From Ectothiorhodospira mobilis (GTDB lineage: Bacteria; Pseudomonadota; Gammaproteobacteria; Ectothiorhodospirales; Ectothiorhodospiraceae): a stretch of 64,000 bases of DNA. Made by a program: the position numbers and the translations under genes. Under the pieces are notes generated by a model, which was not told the DNA's origin, searched no databases, and was given only the letters and a program-made list of their open reading frames with translations. Below, in pieces: positions 37,355-47,039 of this stretch. Position 1 is the stretch's first letter; each line of letters starts with the position of its first letter. The stretch covers positions 186,001 through 250,000 of the forward strand of contig NZ_FOUO01000002.1 of assembly GCF_900114895.1 (NCBI RefSeq), given 5' to 3'.

Positions 37355-39267
37355 GTGCCTCGCCAGCGGATCTTTTGGGGGCGGACGGCCCCCTGGCACG
37401 GACCCTGGAGCGCTTCGCCCCGCGGGAATCCCAGCAGCGCATGGCCGATGCGGTGGGCGCCGCCATGGGCGACGGGGAGACCCTGGTGGTGGAGGCCGGC
37501 ACCGGCGTAGGCAAGACCTTCGGCTACCTGGTGCCCGCCCTGCTGCATGGCGGCAAGGTGCTCCTCTCCACCGGCACCCGCAACCTGCAGGATCAGCTCT
37601 ATCACAAGGACCTGCCCCTGGTGCGCCGCGCCCTGGGGGTGCATGCCCGCATCGCCCTGCTCAAGGGCCGGGCCAATTACCTGTGCCCCCACCGCCTGGC
37701 CCTGGCGGTGGCCGAGGGACGCCAGCTGGAGCCGCGGCTGCGCCAGCCCCTGGCGCAGGTGCAGGCCTGGGCGGAGCGCACCCGCAGCGGCGATATCGCC
37801 GAACTCCAGGGCCTGGGGGAGGACGCGGAGATCTGGCCGCGGGTGACCTCCACCACGGACAACTGCCTGGGCACCGACTGCCCGGAGTACGATCGCTGCT
37901 GCGTGGCCCAGGCCCGCCGCCGGGCCCAGGAGGCGGATGTGGTGGTGATCAACCATCACCTGCTCATGGCGGACCTGGCCCTGCGGGAGGAGGGGTTCGC
38001 GGAACTGCTGCCCTCCGCCGACGCCTTCGTCCTGGACGAGGCCCATCAGCTGCCGGATGTGGCCGGCAGCTTCTTCGGCACCACCGTGAGCGCGCGCCAG
38101 TTGGTGGACCTGTCCCGGGACTGCCTGGCGGAACTGGTACGGGAGGCCCCGGACGTGCCCGAGCTGCGCACCCGGGCCGACGCCCTGGGGGATGGGGTCA
38201 AGGCCTTCCGGCTGGTCCTGGGCGGCGGGCTGGAGCGCCGTGCCTGGGAGGCCGTGGCGGATCGGGATGAGGTGCAGACCGGCCTGGAGGAGCTGGAGAC
38301 GGCCTTGCGGGAGTTGGCCGAGGGCATGGAGGCGGTGGCCGACCGGGCCAAGGGTCTGGAGTCCTGCGCCCGCCGCGCCCGGGACCACCTGCAACGTCTG
38401 CAGCGTTTCCGCGACCCCCCGTCGGACGAGGTGCCCTGGTATGAGACCTGGACACGCACCTTTGCCCTGCACCTGACGCCCCTGGACGTGGCCTCGGTCT
38501 TCGCGCAGCGCCGCGCGGCCTGTGCCAGCGCCTGGGTCTTCACCTCCGCCACCCTCTCCGTGGACGGCCGCTTCGACCATTTCAACCGGCGCATGGGCCT
38601 GGGCAGGCCCCGGGAACTGTTGCTGGACAGCCCCTTCGATTACGCGAACCAGGCCCGGGTCTACCTGCCTCGGCCCATGCCCGAACCCAATGCCCCCGGC
38701 TTCACCCGGGCGGTGGTGGACACGGCCCTGCCGCTGATCCGGGCCAACCCCGGGGGGACCTTCCTGCTGTTCACCAGTCTCAGGGCCCTGCGCGAGGCGG
38801 CGGAACTCCTGGCCCAGGGCCTGCAGGACCGGGAGCTCCTGGTCCAGGGCAACGGCCCCCGGGGGCTGCTGCTGGAGCGTTTCCGGGAGGCGGGTAACGC
38901 GGTGCTCCTGGGCTCCCATAGCTTTTGGGAGGGGGTGGACGTGCGCGGCGATGCCCTGAGCTGTGTGGTCATCGACCGTCTGCCCTTCGCCGCCCCCGGG
39001 GATCCGGTGCTGGAGGCGCGCATGGCCGCCATCCGTGAGCGGGGCGGCAACCCCTTCCGCGACCTGCAACTGCCCCAGGCGGTGATCGCCCTGAAGCAGG
39101 GGGCCGGGCGCCTGATCCGGGACAGTCACGATCAGGGGGTCTTGATCCTGTGTGATCCTAGAATCCAGACAAAGAGTTACGGAAAGATCTTCATGAAAAG
39201 TCTACCCCCCATGGGCCGGGTCTCGGGCCCGCAAGAGGTGATCCGGTTCCTGCAGGAGGGGGCCTGA
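37351..39267 (+). CDS. DinG/YoaA-family Fe-S DNA helicase
   Basis: A 638-residue superfamily 2 helicase. Walker A is EAGTGVGKTF, and VLDEAHQLPD is the DEAH box. The four cysteines expected for the [4Fe-4S] cluster lie between motifs Ia and II (LCPHR, NCLGTDC, RCC). C-terminal motifs include VFTSATLS, GSHSFWEGVDV and QGAGRLIR. Length and neighbourhood (beside tsaB) favour YoaA, a 5'-3' helicase of replication repair, over DinG. The TTG start overlaps the previous stop (TTGA) and has GGGAGAG upstream. Confidence 0.9.
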   Translation: MSASPADLLGADGPLARTLERFAPRESQQRMADAVGAAMGDGETLVVEAGTGVGKTFGYLVPALLHGGKVLLSTGTRNLQDQLYHKDLPLVRRALGVHARIALLKGRANYLCPHRLALAVAEGRQLEPRLRQPLAQVQAWAERTRSGDIAELQGLGEDAEIWPRVTSTTDNCLGTDCPEYDRCCVAQARRRAQEADVVVINHHLLMADLALREEGFAELLPSADAFVLDEAHQLPDVAGSFFGTTVSARQLVDLSRDCLAELVREAPDVPELRTRADALGDGVKAFRLVLGGGLERRAWEAVADRDEVQTGLEELETALRELAEGMEAVADRAKGLESCARRARDHLQRLQRFRDPPSDEVPWYETWTRTFALHLTPLDVASVFAQRRAACASAWVFTSATLSVDGRFDHFNRRMGLGRPRELLLDSPFDYANQARVYLPRPMPEPNAPGFTRAVVDTALPLIRANPGGTFLLFTSLRALREAAELLAQGLQDRELLVQGNGPRGLLLERFREAGNAVLLGSHSFWEGVDVRGDALSCVVIDRLPFAAPGDPVLEARMAAIRERGGNPFRDLQLPQAVIALKQGAGRLIRDSHDQGVLILCDPRIQTKSYGKIFMKSLPPMGRVSGPQEVIRFLQEGA

Positions 39268-39968
39268 TGGAGCCGCAAACCGCGAAGATCCTGGCCCTGG
39301 AGACGGCCACTGAGGGCTGCTCCGCCGCCCTCTGGGTGGACGGCACCGTCACCCAGCGCTTCGAGGTGATGCCCCGGGCCCATGCCCGCCTCATCCTGCC
39401 CATGATGGATGCCCTGCTGGCCGAGGCGGGGCTGACACTGAAGGATCTGGACGCCCTGGCCTTCGGCCGGGGGCCAGGGGCCTTCACCGGGGTGCGGGCG
39501 GCCGTCGGCGTGGTGCAGGGGGCGGCCTTTGCCGCGGACCGGCCGGTGGTGCCCGTGTCCACCCTGGCGGCCCTGGCGCAGCAGGCGGTGGATGCCGGGG
39601 CCTCCCGGGTGCTGGCGGCCCTGGATGCCCGCATGGGCGAGGTCTATTGGGGCGCCTTCGAGGCCCGGGAGGGGCTGGCCCGGGCCGTGGCCGAGGAATG
39701 TGTGTGCCCGCCAGAGTCGGTTCCCGTGCCCGCCGTCCCGGGTTGGACCGCCGTGGGGCGGGGCTGGACGGCCTACGGCGAGGCCCTGTTGCGGCGTCTG
39801 GAGGGGCGCGTCGATGCCCTGCCGCAGGCAGACTGCATCCCCCGCGCCGCCGAGGTGGCGCGGCTGGCGGTGGGGGAATGGACCCAGGGCCGCGTCGTCT
39901 CCGCGGAGTCGGCCCTGCCGGTGTATCTTCGGGACCGGGTGGCCGAGCCTCCCCGGGAGGCCAGGTGA
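39267..39968 (+). CDS. tsaB: tRNA threonylcarbamoyladenosine factor TsaB
   Basis: A 233-residue ASKHA-fold protein needed with TsaD and TsaE for the t6A37 modification of ANN-decoding tRNAs. ILALETATEGCSAAL opens the fold, and FGRGPGAFTGVRAAVGVVQG is the most conserved family block; PVVPVSTLAALA follows. It overlaps the helicase stop (TGATG) and is itself overlapped by truD, grouping two tRNA-modification genes. Confidence 0.95.
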   Translation: MEPQTAKILALETATEGCSAALWVDGTVTQRFEVMPRAHARLILPMMDALLAEAGLTLKDLDALAFGRGPGAFTGVRAAVGVVQGAAFAADRPVVPVSTLAALAQQAVDAGASRVLAALDARMGEVYWGAFEAREGLARAVAEECVCPPESVPVPAVPGWTAVGRGWTAYGEALLRRLEGRVDALPQADCIPRAAEVARLAVGEWTQGRVVSAESALPVYLRDRVAEPPREAR

Positions 39969-41002
39969 TGAGCGGGGAGAAAAGGGCATTGCATGAACAG
40001 GACACCCCGCCGCTTCAGGGGCGCATCCGCAGTCAGCCGGAGGATTTTCGCGTGGATGAGCTGCCGGCCACGGCGCCGGAAGGGGAGGGGGAGCACCTGT
40101 GGCTGCGGGTGCGCAAGACGGGTCTGAACACCGAGCAGGTGGCGTCGATGCTGGCCCGGGCCGCAGGGGTGGGGCGCCGGGCCGTGGGCTATGCGGGCCT
40201 GAAGGACCGTCAAGCGGTGACCACCCAGTGGTTCAGCCTGCACCTGCCGGGCATGGCGGACCCGCACTGGGGGGACCATCTGCCGCCGCAGGTGGAGGTG
40301 CTGGAGGCGGCGCGTCACCGGCGCAAGCTGCAGATCGGACACCTGGCCGGGAACCGCTTCCACCTGCGGGTGCGGGCCTGTGACGGGGATCGGGAGGCGG
40401 CCGAGGCTCGCTTGGCCGCCATGGCCCGCGGCGGTGTGCCCAACTTCTTCGGGCCGCAGCGCTTCGGCCGCGACGGGGACAACCCGGCCAAGGCCGCCGC
40501 CCTGTTCCAGGGCCAACTGCGGGTGCGGGACCGCAAGCTGCGGGGGCTCTATCTCTCCGCCGCCCGCGCCCTCCTGTTCAACGACCTGCTGCGGCGCCGG
40601 GTGGCGGACGGCACCTGGGACCGGGCCCTCATCGGCGATGCCCTGCAGCTGGACGGCCGTGGCAGTTTCTTTGTGCACCAGGGGGAGGACCCCACGGTGG
40701 ATGCCCGCGTGGCAGACCTGGACTTGCATCCCACGGGCCCCCTCTGGGGGCGGGGGACATCCCCGGTGGAAGGGGCGGTGGCCGCGCTGGAGTCGGAGGT
40801 GGCGGCGCAGCACCCCGTACTGGCCCGGGGTCTGGAGGAGGCCGGCCTGCGCCAGGAGCGCCGGCCGCTGCGGCTGCGGGTGGAGGGACTGGCCTGGGAC
40901 TGGCCCCAGGAGGATATCCTGGAACTGGCCTTCACCCTGGGCCCCGGGGGCTATGCCACCACGGTGCTGGCCCGGGTGATGCGGCTCGAGGAGGGGGAGT
41001 AA
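39968..41002 (+). CDS. truD: tRNA pseudouridine synthase TruD
   Basis: A 344-residue enzyme forming pseudouridine-13 in tRNA-Glu. The catalytic Asp lies in GYAGLKDRQAVTTQW. SQPEDFRVDELP at the N-terminus and VPNFFGPQRFGRDGDN are family signatures. The TRUD insertion domain lies in the second half. ATG 39968 overlaps the tsaB stop by one base (a GTG at 39965 is in frame). It is convergent with the FNR-type regulator gene. Confidence 0.96.
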   Translation: MSGEKRALHEQDTPPLQGRIRSQPEDFRVDELPATAPEGEGEHLWLRVRKTGLNTEQVASMLARAAGVGRRAVGYAGLKDRQAVTTQWFSLHLPGMADPHWGDHLPPQVEVLEAARHRRKLQIGHLAGNRFHLRVRACDGDREAAEARLAAMARGGVPNFFGPQRFGRDGDNPAKAAALFQGQLRVRDRKLRGLYLSAARALLFNDLLRRRVADGTWDRALIGDALQLDGRGSFFVHQGEDPTVDARVADLDLHPTGPLWGRGTSPVEGAVAALESEVAAQHPVLARGLEEAGLRQERRPLRLRVEGLAWDWPQEDILELAFTLGPGGYATTVLARVMRLEEGE

Positions 41003-41015
41003 CCCCCGGGTCGGC

Positions 41016-41774
41016 TCAGCCCAGCAGGCCGCTGGTGTCGCCGCCGCTCAGCTCCCGCAGGGCATTGCGGTCGTGGAGGTAGACCACCCCCGCCTTTTCG
41101 GAGAGGTACCCGCGGCGTTTCCAGTCGGCGAAGAAGCGGCTCACCGTCTCCACCGTCAGTCCCAGCAGTTCACCGGTCTCGGTGCGGGAGAGGGGCAGGG
41201 GCATGTCGTCGTGGCCGCCGGTGCGTTCGTTCCAGAAGAGCAGGAAGGTGGCCAGGCGTTCGCTGGCCTTCTTGGTGCCCAGTTCCACGGCGAGCATCTC
41301 CACCTGCTGCAGGGCGGCGGCCCAACGGGCGAGCAGGGCGTGGTTCAGGGCCGGGTTGTCCGCCTGGAGGCGCTTGAGCACCGTCAGGGGCAGGCGGCAC
41401 ACCTGCACCGGGGTGAGGGTGGTGGCGGTGTGGTTGTAGCGCTGGCCCAACATGCACTCCAGGCCCATCACGTCCCCGCGGGTGAGCAGGCGCAGGATCT
41501 GTTCGCGCCCGTTCATGGCGGTGCGGGTGAGCTTGATGACCCCGTCCTTGAGGGTGTAGGAGGCACTGGCCTCGGCGTTCTCCCGGTAGAGGACCTCCCC
41601 GGCCGGGATCACCAGGTTCTCCGCCGGGTTGTTCAGGCGCCGCACCGCCTCTTCGGGCAGGGCGCCGAACAGGCTCTCATCCCGTACCGGGCAGCTCAGG
41701 CAGTCGTTGTCCATCAGCGGGGCGGGTTTGCGCGGGCCTGCGCCTCGGGGTCTCTTACGGTCCACTGCGGGCAT
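41016..41774 (-). CDS. Crp/Fnr-family transcriptional regulator
   Basis: A regulator of about 252 residues with a cyclic-nucleotide-binding-like sensor fold (NLVIPAGEVLYRENAEASASYTLKDG) and a C-terminal winged helix whose recognition helix has the FNR-type E-x-x-S-R (TVETVSRFF), so a TTGAT-N4-ATCAA-like site is expected. Near the N-terminus Cys25 and Cys28 occur in CLSCPVRDESLF. The third cysteine of the classical FNR cluster is missing, although a later Cys (VCRLPL) matches the fourth ligand. Oxygen sensing through a 4Fe-4S cluster is therefore uncertain. The start is ambiguous: ATG 41774 is given, with TTG 41810 and ATG 41714 as alternatives. Confidence 0.87.
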   Translation of the reverse strand: MPAVDRKRPRGAGPRKPAPLMDNDCLSCPVRDESLFGALPEEAVRRLNNPAENLVIPAGEVLYRENAEASASYTLKDGVIKLTRTAMNGREQILRLLTRGDVMGLECMLGQRYNHTATTLTPVQVCRLPLTVLKRLQADNPALNHALLARWAAALQQVEMLAVELGTKKASERLATFLLFWNERTGGHDDMPLPLSRTETGELLGLTVETVSRFFADWKRRGYLSEKAGVVYLHDRNALRELSGGDTSGLLG

Positions 41775-41984
41775 CTCCCCCCGGGGGATTGGATTGCATG
41801 AATTGGCCAATGGTCAAAGCACCTCTGGTTGCGCCTGCACAATACCCGGTGGCCCGTTCCTACGGGGTCCGGGCGTCGCGGGGCGGATGCCGCCTCCATG
41901 CCCTCGCCCGACTACCTGACCATCATACCATGTTATTCCGGATTCGCGGGGCCGCCGGGTCCTTGAAAAATCGCCTGCGGATCG

Positions 41985-42527
41985 TCAGTCTTTGAGGCGC
42001 AGCAGGACCAGTACGGCTCCGGTCCCACCTTGATTGCGGGGGGCGGAGCAGTAGGCCAGGACCTCGGCCCGCCGGCGCAGGCACTGGGCCACGAGCCCCT
42101 TGAGCACCGGCCCCCGGTTGCTGGATCCCCGCCCCTTGCCGTGCACGATGCGCACACAGCGCAGCCGCCGCTCGCGGGCGTGGGCGAGGAATTCCGCCAG
42201 GGCCTCCCGGGCCTGGACGGAGGAGAACCCATGGAGATCCAATTCGGCGGCGATGCGGTAATGCCCACGGCGCAGCTTGCGAAAGACCTGGTGCTGCACC
42301 CCCTCCTGCGCGAAGCTCAGCTCGTCCCCCGGCTGCACCTCCGTCCCGGGAAAGGGGTCATCCCGCAATTCCTCCAGCACCTGCAGCCGTTCCCGCTCGG
42401 TCTGCCGGGGGCGCGGGGGCGGCGGCGCGGGGCGGGCCCTGTGCCGGCCACCGCGCACGGGATGAACCGGTCCCACGGCGGCGCGGAACAGGGCGCTGTC
42501 GTCTTCGGGGGGGTCCTCGGGGGGCAT
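41985..42527 (-). CDS. Smr-domain (MutS2-like endonuclease) protein
   Basis: A 180-residue protein with a C-terminal Smr domain: ELDLHGFSSVQAREAL and VRIVHGKGRGSSNRGPVLK are the two hallmark motifs of this nicking-endonuclease or RNA-binding fold. The N-terminal 90 residues are charged and Pro/Arg-rich, as in YdaL/SmrA-like proteins. The natural substrate is unknown. It diverges from surE, and a 174-210-base gap with no clear element separates it from the FNR-type gene downstream. Confidence 0.9.
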   Translation of the reverse strand: MPPEDPPEDDSALFRAAVGPVHPVRGGRHRARPAPPPPRPRQTERERLQVLEELRDDPFPGTEVQPGDELSFAQEGVQHQVFRKLRRGHYRIAAELDLHGFSSVQAREALAEFLAHARERRLRCVRIVHGKGRGSSNRGPVLKGLVAQCLRRRAEVLAYCSAPRNQGGTGAVLVLLRLKD

Positions 42528-42601
42528 GGGGCTCCTCGCTCCGGGGTGCCTCGGGGATGGGGCCGGGGCATCGTACCCTGCGATGGACCCGGCGTTTCCA
42601 G

Positions 42602-42607
42602 TATATT
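42602..42607 (+). promoter_or_regulatory. -10-like box before surE
   Basis: TATATT (five of six consensus bases) lies 28 bases before the surE ATG in an otherwise GC-rich gap. No good -35 hexamer is found, so the call is tentative. Confidence 0.35.
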
Positions 42608-42634
42608 AGCGAAATGACCCAACAGTGATTCAAT

Positions 42635-43390
42635 ATGCGCATCCTGCTCAGCAACGATGATGGTGTCCACGCGCCCGGACTGCAGACCCTCTCCCGGGCC
42701 CTCAAGGAACGGGCCGAGGTCACCGTCGTGGCCCCGGACCGGGACCGTAGCGGCGCCAGCAACTCCCTGACCCTCATCCGTCCCCTGCGGGCCCATACCC
42801 TGGACAACGGCGATATCCGCGTGGACGGCACCCCCACCGACTGCGTCCACCTGGCCATCACGGGCCTGCTGGAGCAGGAGCCGGACATGGTCATCTCGGG
42901 GATCAACGCCGGGGCCAATCTGGGGGACGACGTGCTCTACTCCGGCACCGTGGCGGCGGCCATGGAGGGGCGTTTTTTGGGGCTGCCGGCCATCGCCGTC
43001 TCCCTGGCGGGCGCACCCCCCGTGCATCATTACGACACGGCGGCGCGCGTGGTGCTGGACTTGCTGCAGCGGCTGCACGACATCCCGTTGCCCTCGGACA
43101 CCATCCTCAACGTGAACGTCCCGGACCTGCCCTGGGAGGAGCTGCAGGGCTATCAGTCCACCCGTCTGGGGCACCGCCACAAGGCGGAGCCGGTGACCCG
43201 TTCCACGGATCCCCGGGGTCATCCCATCTACTGGGTGGGCCCCTCGGGGCCGGAGCAGGACGCGGGGGCGGGCACGGATTTCCATGCCATCCGCTGCGGC
43301 TATGTCTCCGTCACCCCCATCCAGGTGGACCTGACCCGCTACGAAGCCATGGATACGGTCTCCCGCTGGCTGGCGGAGGAACGGGCTTGA
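42635..43390 (+). CDS. surE: 5'/3'-nucleotidase SurE
   Basis: A 251-residue stationary-phase survival phosphatase that removes phosphate from nucleoside monophosphates. The metal-site signature [13 protein letters not shown] is at the very N-terminus. [28 protein letters not shown] and [22 protein letters not shown] are all intact. It is the first gene of the surE-pcm-yqaA-nlpD-rpoS run and overlaps pcm (TTGA). Confidence 0.97.
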   Translation: MRILLSNDDGVHAPGLQTLSRALKERAEVTVVAPDRDRSGASNSLTLIRPLRAHTLDNGDIRVDGTPTDCVHLAITGLLEQEPDMVISGINAGANLGDDVLYSGTVAAAMEGRFLGLPAIAVSLAGAPPVHHYDTAARVVLDLLQRLHDIPLPSDTILNVNVPDLPWEELQGYQSTRLGHRHKAEPVTRSTDPRGHPIYWVGPSGPEQDAGAGTDFHAIRCGYVSVTPIQVDLTRYEAMDTVSRWLAEERA

Positions 43391-44055
43391 ACCACGAGGT
43401 CGCGGGCATCGGCATGACCTCCCAGCGGGCCCGGGACCGCCTCGCCCGGCGCCTGGAGTCCCTGGGGATCCGGGATATGCGCGTGCTGGAGGTGATGCGC
43501 ACCACGCCCCGGCACCTGTTCGTGGACGAGGCCCTGGCCCATCAGGCCTACGAGAACACCGCCCTCCCCATCGGCTTCGGCCAGACCATCTCCCAGCCCT
43601 GGATCGTGGCGCGCATGACCGAGGCCCTGCTGGCCCACGACCCTGCGCCGGGGACCGTGCTGGAGGTGGGTACCGGTTCGGGCTACCAGGCCGCCGTCCT
43701 CGCCCGGCTCGCCGGGCGCGTGGTGAGCCTGGAACGCATCCGTGCCCTGCAGCGCCGGGCCCGGGAGGTGCTCAGCAGCCTGGGCCTGCACAACATCAGC
43801 CTGCGCCATACCGACGGCAGTCAAGGCTGGGCGGAGAACGCCCCCTACGACGCCATCCTGCTCACCGCCGCCCCGCGGCAGGTGCCCGAGTCCCTCCTGC
43901 AGCAGTTGTCCCCCGGGGGACAACTGCTGGCCCCGGTGGGGGAGGAGGGGGGCAGCCAGTGCCTGGTGCGCATCATCCGCACCGCCTCCGGTTGGACCCG
44001 GGATGACCTGGGCCCGGTCAGCTTCGTGCCCCTGCTGCCGGGAGAGGTGCAGTGA
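43387..44055 (+). CDS. pcm: Protein-L-isoaspartate O-methyltransferase
   Basis: A 222-residue SAM-dependent repair methyltransferase acting on isoaspartyl residues of aged proteins. The pre-motif [22 protein letters not shown] binds the substrate, and [16 protein letters not shown] is motif I for [21 protein letters not shown] is motif II/III. TTG 43387 is favoured because GGAGGA lies 7 bases upstream; ATG 43414 is an alternative. Overlaps yqaA by GTGA. Confidence 0.96.
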   Translation: MNHEVAGIGMTSQRARDRLARRLESLGIRDMRVLEVMRTTPRHLFVDEALAHQAYENTALPIGFGQTISQPWIVARMTEALLAHDPAPGTVLEVGTGSGYQAAVLARLAGRVVSLERIRALQRRAREVLSSLGLHNISLRHTDGSQGWAENAPYDAILLTAAPRQVPESLLQQLSPGGQLLAPVGEEGGSQCLVRIIRTASGWTRDDLGPVSFVPLLPGEVQ

Positions 44056-44636
44056 AGCTGTTCGGTCCCCTCTACGACCGGGTGATGGGATGGTCCCGTC
44101 ACCCCCGGGCCCCACGGTACCTGGCCGCCCTATCGTTCGCGGAATCCTCCTTCTTCCCGGTCCCTCCGGACGTCATGCTGGCCCCCATGGCCGCGGCGCG
44201 GCCCGATCAGGGCATGCGCCTGGCCCTGATCACCACCCTGTTTTCCGTCCTGGGCGGGCTGGCCGGTTATCTGCTGGGCCATCTCGCCTTCGAGGCCATC
44301 ACCCCCTGGATCGTCCAGGCGGGTCACGGCGGGCAACTGGAGCGGGCCCGGGACTGGTTCGGCCAGTGGGGGGTCTGGGTGGTACTGGTGGCGGGGTTTT
44401 CCCCCATCCCGTACAAGCTGTTTACCCTCACCGCCGGGGCCATGGCCATGCCGCTGGCCCCGTTTATGCTGGCCTCCTTCCTCGGCCGGGGTGCCCGTTT
44501 CTTTGCCGTGGCCCTGATCATCGCCGCCCTGGGTCCCCGCATCGAACCCCGTCTGCGCCCGTACATGGAGTGGATCGGCTGGTCCACGGTGGCGCTGCTG
44601 GCCGTGGCGGTGCTCATCTACCAGGTGCAGGGGTAG
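44052..44636 (+). CDS. YqaA-family VTT-domain membrane protein
   Basis: A 194-residue DedA-like (VTT/SNARE-associated) membrane protein. The motif [20 protein letters not shown] and the second half [19 protein letters not shown] form the paired re-entrant segments typical of YqaA. Family members are thought to flip or move lipids; no specific role is shown. Its position between pcm and nlpD is common in gammaproteobacteria. GTG start with GGAGAGG just upstream. Confidence 0.91.
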   Translation: MKLFGPLYDRVMGWSRHPRAPRYLAALSFAESSFFPVPPDVMLAPMAAARPDQGMRLALITTLFSVLGGLAGYLLGHLAFEAITPWIVQAGHGGQLERARDWFGQWGVWVVLVAGFSPIPYKLFTLTAGAMAMPLAPFMLASFLGRGARFFAVALIIAALGPRIEPRLRPYMEWIGWSTVALLAVAVLIYQVQG

Positions 44637-44649
44637 ACAGGAGGCCGTG

Positions 44650-45441
44650 ATGGGGAAGGTGCTGGCAGCCCTGGTCCTCGGTGTGGCGCTGACCGGGTGC
44701 AGTCTGGTGCCGTATATGGAGGATCCCGGCTTCCGTTCCGGTTACTACACCGTCCGCCGTCACGAGACCCTCTACTCCATCGCCTGGCGCTACGGCCTGG
44801 AATGGCGGGAACTGGCCCGCTGGAACGGCATCGATGCCCCCTATACCATCTACCCTGGGCAGCGTCTGCGCATGAATCCCCCGGCCGGTGGCGGGACGGC
44901 GTCCCACCCCAAGGTGGCCACCGGGGGAGACCGGAGCCATTCCGTTCCCGGCCGGGGCGGACCGCAACGGGAGACGTCGCGACGCACCGCCCCATCGGCA
45001 TCCCCCCCCACATCCAGGCCTACGCCAACGGCCGACTCGGCCCCCTCCGATCCCAACGACCAACAGACCGCCATCCGCTGGCAATGGCCCACCCGTGGGG
45101 AGGTGGTGCGAAGCTTTCCCCGGGAGGATACGGCCAAGCGCGGCATCGGCATCTCCGGGCAGAAGGGGCAGCCGGTGCGTGCCGCCGCCGGGGGGCGTGT
45201 GGTCTACAGCGGAAGTGGACTTGTCGGATACGGCAAGCTTATCATTGTCAAACACGATCAACGCTATCTGAGCGCATATGCTCACAATGACAAAATCCTT
45301 GTAAAAGAAGGGGTTGAAGTCCGGGCAGGAGAAGAGATTGCATTGATGGGGGAGACCGGAACCGACCGCCCCATGCTGCATTTCGAGATCCGCAAGGATG
45401 GGGAACCGGTGGATCCGCTGAACTACCTGCCTGACCGTTGA
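44650..45441 (+). CDS. nlpD: NlpD lipoprotein, LysM plus degenerate LytM
   Basis: A 263-residue outer-membrane lipoprotein that activates the division amidase AmiC. The lipobox is ALTGC. A LysM peptidoglycan-binding domain follows ([19 protein letters not shown]...[15 protein letters not shown]), then a Pro/Ser/Thr-rich linker and a LytM domain. The LytM metal ligands are missing (GIGISG instead of H-x-G-x-D), as in E. coli NlpD, so it regulates rather than cuts. [11 protein letters not shown] and [19 protein letters not shown] match NlpD closely. AGGAGG lies 5 bases before ATG 44650. In relatives the rpoS promoter lies inside nlpD. Confidence 0.95.
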   Translation: MGKVLAALVLGVALTGCSLVPYMEDPGFRSGYYTVRRHETLYSIAWRYGLEWRELARWNGIDAPYTIYPGQRLRMNPPAGGGTASHPKVATGGDRSHSVPGRGGPQRETSRRTAPSASPPTSRPTPTADSAPSDPNDQQTAIRWQWPTRGEVVRSFPREDTAKRGIGISGQKGQPVRAAAGGRVVYSGSGLVGYGKLIIVKHDQRYLSAYAHNDKILVKEGVEVRAGEEIALMGETGTDRPMLHFEIRKDGEPVDPLNYLPDR

Positions 45442-45473
45442 GAGGGGCGCGGCAGCCCCGCACAGGAGGTCCC

Positions 45474-46499
45474 ATGCCGAGAAGGCGAGACGATACCCCG
45501 GGGCAGCGGGCCCATGAGGTCCTGGACGAAGACCCTGTGGCCCGGGAATCCGACGAGGAAGAGGGGGACGTCGCCCGGGAGGGCAAGGAGGCGCTCCTGG
45601 AGGGAGAGGCAGCGGAGGCGGAGGAGGCACCCGAGGTCTTCGCCGCCGGAGACGTGCCCAAGGGGGAGTTGGATGCCACGCGCATGTATCTCAGCGAGAT
45701 CGAGTTCTCGCCCCTTCTGACCCCCGAGGAGGAGGTGTATTACTCCCGTCTGGCGCAGAAGGGGGACGAGCACGGCCGGCACAAGATGATCGAGTGTAAC
45801 CTGCGCCTGGTGGTGAAGATCGCCCGCCGCTACATGAACCGCGGCCTGGCCCTGCTGGATCTCATCGAGGAAGGCAACCTGGGGCTGATCCGGGCCGTGG
45901 AGAAATTCGATCCCGAACGGGGTTTCCGCTTCTCCACCTACGCCACCTGGTGGATCCGGCAGACCATCGAACGGGCCATCATGAACCAGACCCGCACCAT
46001 CCGGCTCCCCATCCACGTCATCAAGGAACTCAACGTCTATCTGCGGGCGGCCCGCCGGCTGGCCCAGGAGCTGGACCACGACCCCACGGCGGAGGAGGTG
46101 GCTCGTCATCTGGACAAGCCAGTGGAGCAGGTCAAGCGCATGATGGCCCTCTCCGAGCGCGTCACCTCCGTGGATCTGCCCATCAGTCGGGACGGTGACC
46201 GCCCCCTGCTGGACATGCTCCCGGACGAACAGACCCCCGAGCCCTCCGAACTGATCCAGGACGAGGACGTGGTGCACTACGTGGAGGAATGGCTGGGGGA
46301 GCTGGACGAGAAGCAGCGGGAGGTGATCGTGCGCCGCTTCGGTCTGCACGGCTTCGAGCGCTCCACCCTGGAACAGGTGGGCTTCGAACTGGGGGTGACC
46401 CGGGAGCGGGTGCGCCAGATCCAGATGGATGCCCTCAAGCGCCTGCGCCGGATCCTGGAGAGCCGGGGGTTTTCCGAGGAGAGCCTGCTGCAGAACTGA
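45474..46499 (+). CDS. rpoS: RNA polymerase sigma factor RpoS
   Basis: A 341-residue sigma-70 family factor for stationary phase and general stress. Region 1.2 ([21 protein letters not shown]), 2.2-2.4 ([35 protein letters not shown]), 3 and 4.2 ([18 protein letters not shown]) are complete. The N-terminal 60 residues are acidic. ATG 45474 has AGGAGGT (45463-45469) upstream; an earlier in-frame start would add 12 residues. The position after nlpD is canonical. The partner-switch genes at 58 kb could tune sigma-factor activity, but that link is speculative. Confidence 0.97.
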   Translation: MPRRRDDTPGQRAHEVLDEDPVARESDEEEGDVAREGKEALLEGEAAEAEEAPEVFAAGDVPKGELDATRMYLSEIEFSPLLTPEEEVYYSRLAQKGDEHGRHKMIECNLRLVVKIARRYMNRGLALLDLIEEGNLGLIRAVEKFDPERGFRFSTYATWWIRQTIERAIMNQTRTIRLPIHVIKELNVYLRAARRLAQELDHDPTAEEVARHLDKPVEQVKRMMALSERVTSVDLPISRDGDRPLLDMLPDEQTPEPSELIQDEDVVHYVEEWLGELDEKQREVIVRRFGLHGFERSTLEQVGFELGVTRERVRQIQMDALKRLRRILESRGFSEESLLQN

Positions 46500-46508
46500 G
46501 CCGGGATC

Positions 46509-46889
46509 CTATCCCCGCCCGGGCATGAGCAGGGCCGCCGCCACCCTTCTTCCCTCGGCCATGATGAGATTATAGGTACGGCAGGCGGCGGGGGTGTCCA
46601 TCACCTCCAGACCCACCCCCGCCTGCTGGAGCCGCAGGCGCACCTCCGGCTGCGGCCAGGCCAGATGATCCCCGGTGCCCAGGAGCACGATCTCCGGCCC
46701 CATCTCCAGGACGGGGGTGAAGGCGGCCCCGGAGAGATCCTGGGGTGCCCTCGGGGCCCAGTCCGTCAGCAATTGGTCCGGCATGACCACCAGACTCTGC
46801 CGGTGCACGGTCTCATTGACGCGCACCCCCCCCTGGCCATAGGCCGTGATGGCATACCTTCCCTCACCGTATTCCCGCGCCAGTCTCAT
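46509..46889 (-). CDS. Mth938-like (DUF498/NDUFAF3-like) protein
   Basis: A 126-residue Mth938 domain protein. [21 protein letters not shown] and [30 protein letters not shown] are the conserved core. The human relative NDUFAF3 helps assemble complex I; the bacterial role is undefined. ATG 46889 begins [10 protein letters not shown]. Convergent with rpoS, divergent from alaC. Confidence 0.9.
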   Translation of the reverse strand: MRLAREYGEGRYAITAYGQGGVRVNETVHRQSLVVMPDQLLTDWAPRAPQDLSGAAFTPVLEMGPEIVLLGTGDHLAWPQPEVRLRLQQAGVGLEVMDTPAACRTYNLIMAEGRRVAAALLMPGRG

Positions 46890-46964
46890 GGCGCAGAAAT
46901 TACCCCGCTCACGGGGTGCTGGCAAGGCCCCGCCCCGGTCCGGTTTCGGGGATGCGGGATCGCA

Positions 46965-46993
46965 TTGACAGGCCCCCGCACCCTCAGTAGTGT
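46965..46993 (+). promoter_or_regulatory. Sigma-70 promoter of alaC
   Basis: A perfect -35 TTGACA (46965-46970), a 17-base spacer and TAGTGT (46988-46993, fitting TAnnnT) lie 47 bases before the alaC start. It is the best sigma-70 match noticed in the window. Confidence 0.7.
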
Positions 46994-47039
46994 TTTCCAT
47001 TTCACCCCATCCATCCCGAACCTGTCCCGGAAACGCCCC

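Noticed and set aside
41811-41835. FNR-box-like sequence upstream of the FNR-type gene
   Set aside because: TTG and CAA half-sites are present around TTGGCCAA, but the spacing is one base off and the ATC half-site bases are missing.
44650-45441. Active LytM endopeptidase
   Set aside because: The first metal-binding His and Asp are absent, as in activator-type NlpD.
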